DNA of 10,824 bases, from contig JAQGNM010000093.1 of the NCBI GenBank assembly GCA_028291845.1, positions 1 through 10,824 of the forward strand, given 5' to 3'. Numbering within the stretch: the first letter of the stretch is position 1; each line of letters starts with the position of its first letter. The stretch comes from Massilia sp. (lineage in GTDB: Bacteria > Pseudomonadota > Gammaproteobacteria > Burkholderiales > Burkholderiaceae_D). A program made the translations under genes and the position numbers. The notes beneath the pieces were generated by a model that was not told the DNA's origin, ran no database searches, and saw only the letters and a list, made by a program, of their open reading frames with translations. This document shows, in pieces, positions 6,550-10,824 of this stretch.

Positions 6550-7419
6550 ATGTTCCGTTACACCGCTGAAATTCTTCCGTACCACGACTACCCGTTTGAA
6601 GATGCGATTGCAGAACTCGCCAAGCTCGGCTTCAAGGAGGTCAACCTGTGGTCGAGCGCGGCGCCGCTGGCGCACCACGTCAACCCGGGCGACGACATCG
6701 GCGCGATCCGCGCGGTGCTCGACAAATACGACATCAAGCCCTGCGGCCTGACGATGTACGGCAAGACCCAGGCCGAAATGCTCGAACGCATAGATTTCGC
6801 CGCCGAACTCGGCATCGACACCGTGGTGTTCGACTGCGAGGCCAACTACGCCGACTTCGTCTCGCGCTTCCTGCCGCCGCTGGTCGAACTGGGCGAGAAG
6901 CGCGGCGTGCGCATCGCGGTCGAGAATCACCTGACCGTGCCGTTCTCGGCCGACTTCGAGTCGGGCGCGAACGAAGAGAAGCGCTGGGACGAAGGCGTCG
7001 ATTCACTGGCCCAGATCAAGCGCCTGGTGCGCGATATCGACCATCCGAACCTGGGCGTGTGCCTGGCGCCGCCGCACCTGTGGGTGATGGGCGAGACGAT
7101 CAGCGATGCGATCACTTTCCTGGCCGAGCGCAAGCGCCTCTATTACTACTACATCTGGGATATCGACCGCAACTACCGGCACGGCGTCGACGGCCTGAAC
7201 TTCGGTCCGGGCGAGAAGCAATTGCCGCGCTATGACGGGACGCTCGATCACGCGGTGCCGCTGGCCGCGCTCAAGCGGGTCGGGTTCACCGGGCCGGCCA
7301 GCGTCAAGTGCCACGGCACCCACGGCTGGTCGATTGACAGGATCAGTTCGCAGCTGGCCGCTGCGGACAGCTATATCCGCGATTGCCTGGACCGCATCGA
7401 GGCATCTGCATCGCAGTAA
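6550..7419 (+). CDS. TIM-barrel sugar isomerase/epimerase-like protein, altered metal site
   Basis: This 289-residue protein has the same TIM-barrel family as the product of 3855-4940 but is clearly a different subgroup. Strands and loops seen include GFKEVNLWSS (27-36), DTVVFDCEA (90-98), VRIAVENHL (120-128) with E125 at the usual first metal-ligand position, and LGVCLAPPHLW (168-178). In relatives the last motif is D-x-x-H; here Ala173 stands where Asp is expected, although His176 is kept. YYYYIWDID (198-206) and SVKCHG (251-256) sit where the later His and Glu ligands normally lie, again without an obvious match. The protein may bind metal differently or use another chemistry such as dehydration or beta-elimination of a keto-sugar. 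AGGAG (6539-6543), six bases ahead, supports the ATG at 6550. It is 72 bases after the ABM gene and probably in the same transcript. Confidence 0.83.
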   Translation: MFRYTAEILPYHDYPFEDAIAELAKLGFKEVNLWSSAAPLAHHVNPGDDIGAIRAVLDKYDIKPCGLTMYGKTQAEMLERIDFAAELGIDTVVFDCEANYADFVSRFLPPLVELGEKRGVRIAVENHLTVPFSADFESGANEEKRWDEGVDSLAQIKRLVRDIDHPNLGVCLAPPHLWVMGETISDAITFLAERKRLYYYYIWDIDRNYRHGVDGLNFGPGEKQLPRYDGTLDHAVPLAALKRVGFTGPASVKCHGTHGWSIDRISSQLAAADSYIRDCLDRIEASASQ

Positions 7420-7424
7420 AGAAT

Positions 7425-7441
7425 TGCCACCGCGCGTGGCA
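7425..7441 (+). repeat. Intergenic hairpin before the porin gene
   Basis: TGCCAC and GTGGCA form a perfect six-base stem around a CGCGC loop just after the TIM-barrel stop codon. No T-run follows, so it is not a standard terminator. It could stabilise a processed mRNA end or tune porin output. The rest of the 102-base gap holds only the porin ribosome site. Confidence 0.4.
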
Positions 7442-7521
7442 TAGCGGGCCCTGTCCACGAACCGGGCCGACCCCAGCAGGCATCGCACAGGTGCTTGTCC
7501 AATAATAGGAGATGAAGTGAA

Positions 7522-8874
7522 ATGAATACCATAACAATGAAATTGCTGAAGTCGGTCACGCTGGTGGCAGGGGCGCTGGCGGTGGGCGGACCGGCGCTGG
7601 CGCTCGACTACAACGGTTATTTCCGGGGCCTGGCCGGATCGAACTCATCCAAAGGCGGCCCGACCTGCTTCCAGATGACCGGCACCCTGGCCAAGTATCG
7701 CCTGGGCAACGAGTGCCAGGTCTATGGCGAATTCTGGATGGGGCAGGAAGTCGCCAAGACTGACGACGGCGCCTCGTTTTCGGGCAACATCATGTTCTAC
7801 TTCAACAACGCCAACGTCTCCTCGGAGGTGGACACGGTGGGCCTGTCGCAAGTCTATGCACAAGGTGACAAGATCCCCGAGTTCAACGGCGCCAGCCTGT
7901 GGGCCGGCCGCAAATACTACAAGCGTGAAGCGCTCGGACCGAACGACTTCTTCTACTGGAACGGCCAGGGTTTCGGCGGCGGCATGGAGGACATGCGCGT
8001 GGGCGACAACCTGAAGTTCAGCTATGCCTGGCTGCGCAGGGACAAACTGATCGCCACCACCACCGGCGGTGGCGGCAGCCGCGCCGCGATCGGTGCGCCG
8101 GCGGTCGGCGCGCTGGCGGAAAACGGCAGCAACTCGGCCAGCCGCCACGATTTCCAGCTGCGCGGTATCCCGACCAACCCGAACGGCTCGCTCGAACTGG
8201 GCCTGAGCTACATTGCCAAGGACGCCAAAGGCTCGGACGATTACCCTGAGCGCATGCTCCACTCCGGCTACGGCGTGACGGTCCAGCACCGCCAGACCGG
8301 CATCCTGGGCGACGGCTGGAACAAGCTGGCGCTGCAATACGGCGTCGGCCCCGGCACCGGCGGCAATGACGCCGGCATCGGCTCGATCGGCAACCTGACC
8401 GACAGCAAGGATATCCGCCGCTACCGTGTGGTCGAGGGTGCCTATGCCCAGTTCACGCCGCGTCTGGGCGCCGAACTGGTCGCCATCTACCAGAAGGACA
8501 CCGGCTACACGGCGGCCCAGACGGTGATCGGGCGCGCCGAAAACAAGGTCTGGACCAGCCTCGGCGGACACCTGGTGTATGGCTTCACCCAGCACATCAA
8601 GCTCGGTGCCGACCTCGGTTTCGATACCGTGAAGCCGGAAAACGGCGCAACGCGGCGCATGACCAAACTGACCATTGCGCCGACCATTTCGTCCGGTCCG
8701 CGCCTCAGTGCCCGGCCGGACCTGCGCCTGTTCTATACCTACGCCAAATGGAACGATGCGGCCCGCGAGGCGGCCGACTTCGCCAACGCCGGCAGCGCCT
8801 TGTCGTCGACCGGCGCATTCGGGCGCGCCACTTCCGGCTCGATGGTGGGTATCCAGGTCGAAGCCTGGTTCTGA
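7522..8874 (+). CDS. LamB-type carbohydrate porin (outer membrane)
   Basis: This 450-residue precursor has a signal peptide (charged start, hydrophobic core VTLVAGALAVGG, cleavage likely after ALA at 27) and ends in a terminal Phe (VEAWF), the mark of an outer-membrane beta-barrel. The mature N-terminus LDYNGYFR resembles LamB. C49 and C65 (mature 22 and 38) match the LamB disulfide positions, followed by KYRLGNEC. Y33 and Y68 (mature 6 and 41) match two greasy-slide aromatics, whereas no Trp is found near LamB Trp74. ASLWAGRKYYKRE and NDFFYWNGQGFGGGMEDM match the LamB region leading into constriction loop L3. Length is close to LamB (446). AGGAG (7507-7511) lies ten bases before the ATG at 7522; an ATG at 7537 would give a shorter signal peptide. 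It probably admits the sugar handled by the upstream importer and is the last gene before the terminator. Confidence 0.9.
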   Translation: MNTITMKLLKSVTLVAGALAVGGPALALDYNGYFRGLAGSNSSKGGPTCFQMTGTLAKYRLGNECQVYGEFWMGQEVAKTDDGASFSGNIMFYFNNANVSSEVDTVGLSQVYAQGDKIPEFNGASLWAGRKYYKREALGPNDFFYWNGQGFGGGMEDMRVGDNLKFSYAWLRRDKLIATTTGGGGSRAAIGAPAVGALAENGSNSASRHDFQLRGIPTNPNGSLELGLSYIAKDAKGSDDYPERMLHSGYGVTVQHRQTGILGDGWNKLALQYGVGPGTGGNDAGIGSIGNLTDSKDIRRYRVVEGAYAQFTPRLGAELVAIYQKDTGYTAAQTVIGRAENKVWTSLGGHLVYGFTQHIKLGADLGFDTVKPENGATRRMTKLTIAPTISSGPRLSARPDLRLFYTYAKWNDAAREAADFANAGSALSSTGAFGRATSGSMVGIQVEAWF

Positions 8875-8886
8875 ATAGAATCAGTG

Positions 8887-8916
8887 AAAAAGGCCAGCTT
8901 CCGAGCTGGTCTTTTT
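8887..8916. terminator. Bidirectional intrinsic terminator
   Basis: AAAAAGGCCAGCT (8887-8899) pairs with AGCTGGTCTTTTT (8904-8916) around a TCCG tetraloop, giving a 13-pair stem with one G-T wobble. The T-run at 8912-8916 ends the porin transcript. The A-run at 8887-8891 gives a T-run on the other strand, so it can also stop the convergent transporter transcript. Confidence 0.92.
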
Positions 8917-8992
8917 CGTTGGCGGGTGCAGCCGAACGCGCAGCCGGCCGGGGCAGGCGTCGACGTTTTGCACGTGGTTCGCGCCCGGGTAC

Positions 8993-9997
8993 TCAATCCC
9001 CGCTATCGAATCTTGCCGGACGGGGAGCGGGTGGCGATGCGTCGGCCTGCCGCCTGACCAGGGGCTGCAACAGCCGTGGCGACAGATAGATGGGGAATTG
9101 GGAGACGGCGAAGTAAAGCCAGCTGAGGCTGGGCAACACGCCGCCGGTTGCCGCCACCATCAATCCCAGGTTGCGCTGCGCCACCATCAGGGCAATCGCC
9201 AGGGCGCGCTCGCGGCCCGCCCATGCGAACAGCAAGGCGGTCGAACCGAGCAGGGCGGCAAATACACCGAAGGCCAGCAGGATATAGCCGGCGACGGCCA
9301 AGGGCGCGGCCATCAGTTGCGCCGCGACGTTCTCCATCAATGCTGCCACGATGACGAACAGGATCACGATATTCATGCCGCCGATCGCGTCCTTGTAGCG
9401 CTCGACCTTTGCGGGAGAGGCGGCGCGGCGGATGCCAAGGCCGATCAGGGCCGAACCTGCGAGCAGAGCGAGCAACTTGGTTCCGATCGCTACCGGTGAC
9501 AGCGGCATGTCGTGGCCAATCAACAGGTAGGTGAACAGGGGCGCGGTCAGTGGAATCAAGGCCGTGCTGGCGATCATCGACACCAGCACGAGCGTTGCGT
9601 CCAGTCCCATCAAGGCGGCCAGCGCGGGCGCCGCCATCATCGGCGGAGCGATGCCTTGCAAGATGAGGCCGCGGTACAGCGCTGGCGAGCTCTGGTGGAT
9701 GCCGCTTGCGATACAGACCGCCCCGACCAATAGCGGCACGACCAGGGTGGACCAGGCGGCTGCCAGCAATACCAGCCCTGGCCGCTTCAGATAGCGGAGC
9801 AATGCCGTGGTGTCGATGCGCACGAAGGAAAGACACAGCAAGGCGAAAACCGCCTCCGTGATAAACGGCTTGAGCAGGGCGCCGACGGGCGGTAAGGCAA
9901 TCCCGACGAAGACGATGGCGGCCAGTGCGCGTGGTCCCTGTCGACCCAGCCATGCCAGCATATTCATCGGCGCAATGAGACTGGATTTCGCTGACAA
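8993..9997 (-). CDS. BASS-like membrane transporter (bile acid:sodium symporter family)
   Basis: This 334-residue protein is very hydrophobic with about nine or ten membrane segments, for example ALAAIVFVGIALPPVGALL (24-42), LVLLAAAWSTLVVPLLVGAV (75-94) and YILLAFGVFAALLGSTALL (238-256). LILQGIAPPMMAAPALAALM (111-130) looks like the broken helix of the first half of a BASS transporter, and ALMVAQRNLGLMVAA (269-283) like the matching helix in the second half, with the common RN-x-GL motif. BASS proteins carry organic anions, often with sodium. The C-terminal tail (PPAPRPARFDSGD) is hydrophilic. The proposed start is a TTG at 9997 preceded by CAGGG; ATGs at 9967 and 9961 have no visible ribosome site. 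It follows the chemoreceptor gene by 15 bases. The substrate is unknown, and another transporter family of similar fold is possible. Confidence 0.68.
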   Translation of the reverse strand: MSAKSSLIAPMNMLAWLGRQGPRALAAIVFVGIALPPVGALLKPFITEAVFALLCLSFVRIDTTALLRYLKRPGLVLLAAAWSTLVVPLLVGAVCIASGIHQSSPALYRGLILQGIAPPMMAAPALAALMGLDATLVLVSMIASTALIPLTAPLFTYLLIGHDMPLSPVAIGTKLLALLAGSALIGLGIRRAASPAKVERYKDAIGGMNIVILFVIVAALMENVAAQLMAAPLAVAGYILLAFGVFAALLGSTALLFAWAGRERALAIALMVAQRNLGLMVAATGGVLPSLSWLYFAVSQFPIYLSPRLLQPLVRRQADASPPAPRPARFDSGD

Positions 9998-10012
9998 AAC
10001 GTGTGCCCTGGG

Positions 10013-10824
10013 TTACAAGGCCAGCAGGCCCGATGGCTGCCGGATGGCGACGTCCTTCGAGAACGATGCCGTTTTACCCGAGGTCGCGCCGTCACTCAGC
10101 CGGAAGCTCGTCACCAGGGTCGCAAGGCGCTCCGCCTCGTCCTGCATGGAACCGGCCGCCGACGCCGCTTGCTCCACCAGTGCCGCATTTTGCTGGGTCG
10201 TCGAGTCCATCGACGAGATTGCCTGGTTGATATGTTTAATGCCAACGCTTTGTTCTTTCGAGGCATCCGCGATCAGGGCCATGATCCGGGTCACCTCGTC
10301 GACGCTGGCGACCACGTCATCCATGGTCGTACCGGCCTGGGAGACCAGCGCACTGCCACTGTTGATGCTGTCCACCGAGTTGTTGATCAGCTCTTTGATT
10401 TCCTTTGCGGCGGCGGCACTGCGCTGCGCGAGATTGCGTACCTCCGAGGCGACCACCGCGAAGCCGCGTCCTTGTTCCCCGGCCCGTGCAGCCTCGACGG
10501 CGGCATTCAAGGCCAGGATATTGGTCTGGAACGCGATACCGTCGATGACGGAAATGATGTCGACGATGCGGCGCGCGGACCCGTTGATCTTTTCCATCGT
10601 GTGCACGACCCGCAGGACGACGTCGCCACCTTGCTGGGCAACGGCGGACGCGCGCTGTGCGAGCTCATTGGCCTTGCTGGCGTTCTGCTCGTTCAGCGAC
10701 ACCGTGCTGGTGAGTTCTTCCATCGACGCGGCCGGCTCCTGCAGGGCGGACGCTTGCGCGTCGGTGCGCGACGACAGGTCCATGTTGCCGCTGGCGATCT
10801 GCGACGATGCCGTGGCGATCATCG
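10013..10824 (-). CDS. Methyl-accepting chemotaxis protein, C-terminal part (partial)
   Basis: About 270 residues of the cytoplasmic signalling domain are in the window; the sensor, membrane and HAMP parts lie beyond 10824. The whole visible part is Ala/Gln/Ser-rich heptad-like coiled coil. The conserved hairpin that contacts CheA and CheW reads AFQTNILALNAAVEAARAG, then EQGRGFAVVASEVRNLAQRS (visible residues 97-135, counted from the Met at 10822). The adaptation regions are ASMEELTSTV (32-41) and the return helix with QNAALVEQAASAAGSM (211-226). ALQEPAAS has Pro where relatives usually have Thr or another helix former. The C-terminus ends QPSGLLAL without the CheR-tethering W-x-x-F pentapeptide. 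The stop codon is 15 bases before the proposed start of the BASS-like gene, suggesting one transcript. The Met at 10822 is internal, not the start. Confidence 0.95.
   Translation of the reverse strand, partial: MIATASSQIASGNMDLSSRTDAQASALQEPAASMEELTSTVSLNEQNASKANELAQRASAVAQQGGDVVLRVVHTMEKINGSARRIVDIISVIDGIAFQTNILALNAAVEAARAGEQGRGFAVVASEVRNLAQRSAAAAKEIKELINNSVDSINSGSALVSQAGTTMDDVVASVDEVTRIMALIADASKEQSVGIKHINQAISSMDSTTQQNAALVEQAASAAGSMQDEAERLATLVTSFRLSDGATSGKTASFSKDVAIRQPSGLLAL

Noticed and set aside
7645..8595. 316-codon minus-strand frame opposite the porin
   Set aside because: Antisense shadow; the porin on the plus strand has a signal peptide, LamB motifs and the terminal Phe.

Overview
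The window is GC-rich, densely coded DNA from a Gram-negative bacterium with an outer membrane. A LamB-type porin, an MCP of the common beta-proteobacterial type and the general protein style suggest a beta-proteobacterium, perhaps a Massilia/Duganella-like Oxalobacteraceae. The taxonomic guess is inference from style, not from a marker gene.

Positions 1-8916 hold one rightward block for uptake and oxidative breakdown of a sugar or glycoside. It runs: tail of a Gfo/Idh/MocA dehydrogenase (1-81); ATPase (78-1706) and permease (1786-2760) of a CUT2 (ribose/inositol-type) ABC importer; a LacI/GalR-type regulator (2830-3816); a TIM-barrel sugar isomerase/epimerase with a complete metal site (3855-4940); a second Gfo/Idh/MocA dehydrogenase (4937-6085); a small ABM-fold protein (6184-6477); a second TIM-barrel enzyme with an altered metal site (6550-7419); and a LamB-type porin (7522-8874) followed by a strong terminator (8887-8916). 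Two junctions use ATGA stop/start overlaps (78-81, 4937-4940). A near-perfect GalR-type operator (6115-6130) lies in the gap before the ABM gene, which suggests that the last three genes form a second transcription unit controlled by the local LacI-type protein. The periplasmic binding protein that a CUT2 importer needs is not in view and may lie upstream of base 1.

Together the genes suggest entry through the porin, import by the ABC transporter and oxidation/isomerisation by two NAD(P)-dependent dehydrogenases and two TIM-barrel enzymes, with no sugar kinase visible. That enzyme set resembles keto-sugar pathways such as levoglucosan or 3-keto-glycoside catabolism, or inositol catabolism; the substrate cannot be read from the sequence.

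Positions 8993-10824 are on the minus strand and converge on the same terminator. They hold a BASS-like (bile acid:sodium symporter) membrane transporter and, 15 bases upstream of its proposed start, the C-terminal signalling domain of a methyl-accepting chemotaxis protein cut by the window end. No RNA genes, insertion sequences or CRISPR arrays were seen, and no gene-free stretch exceeds about 120 bases.
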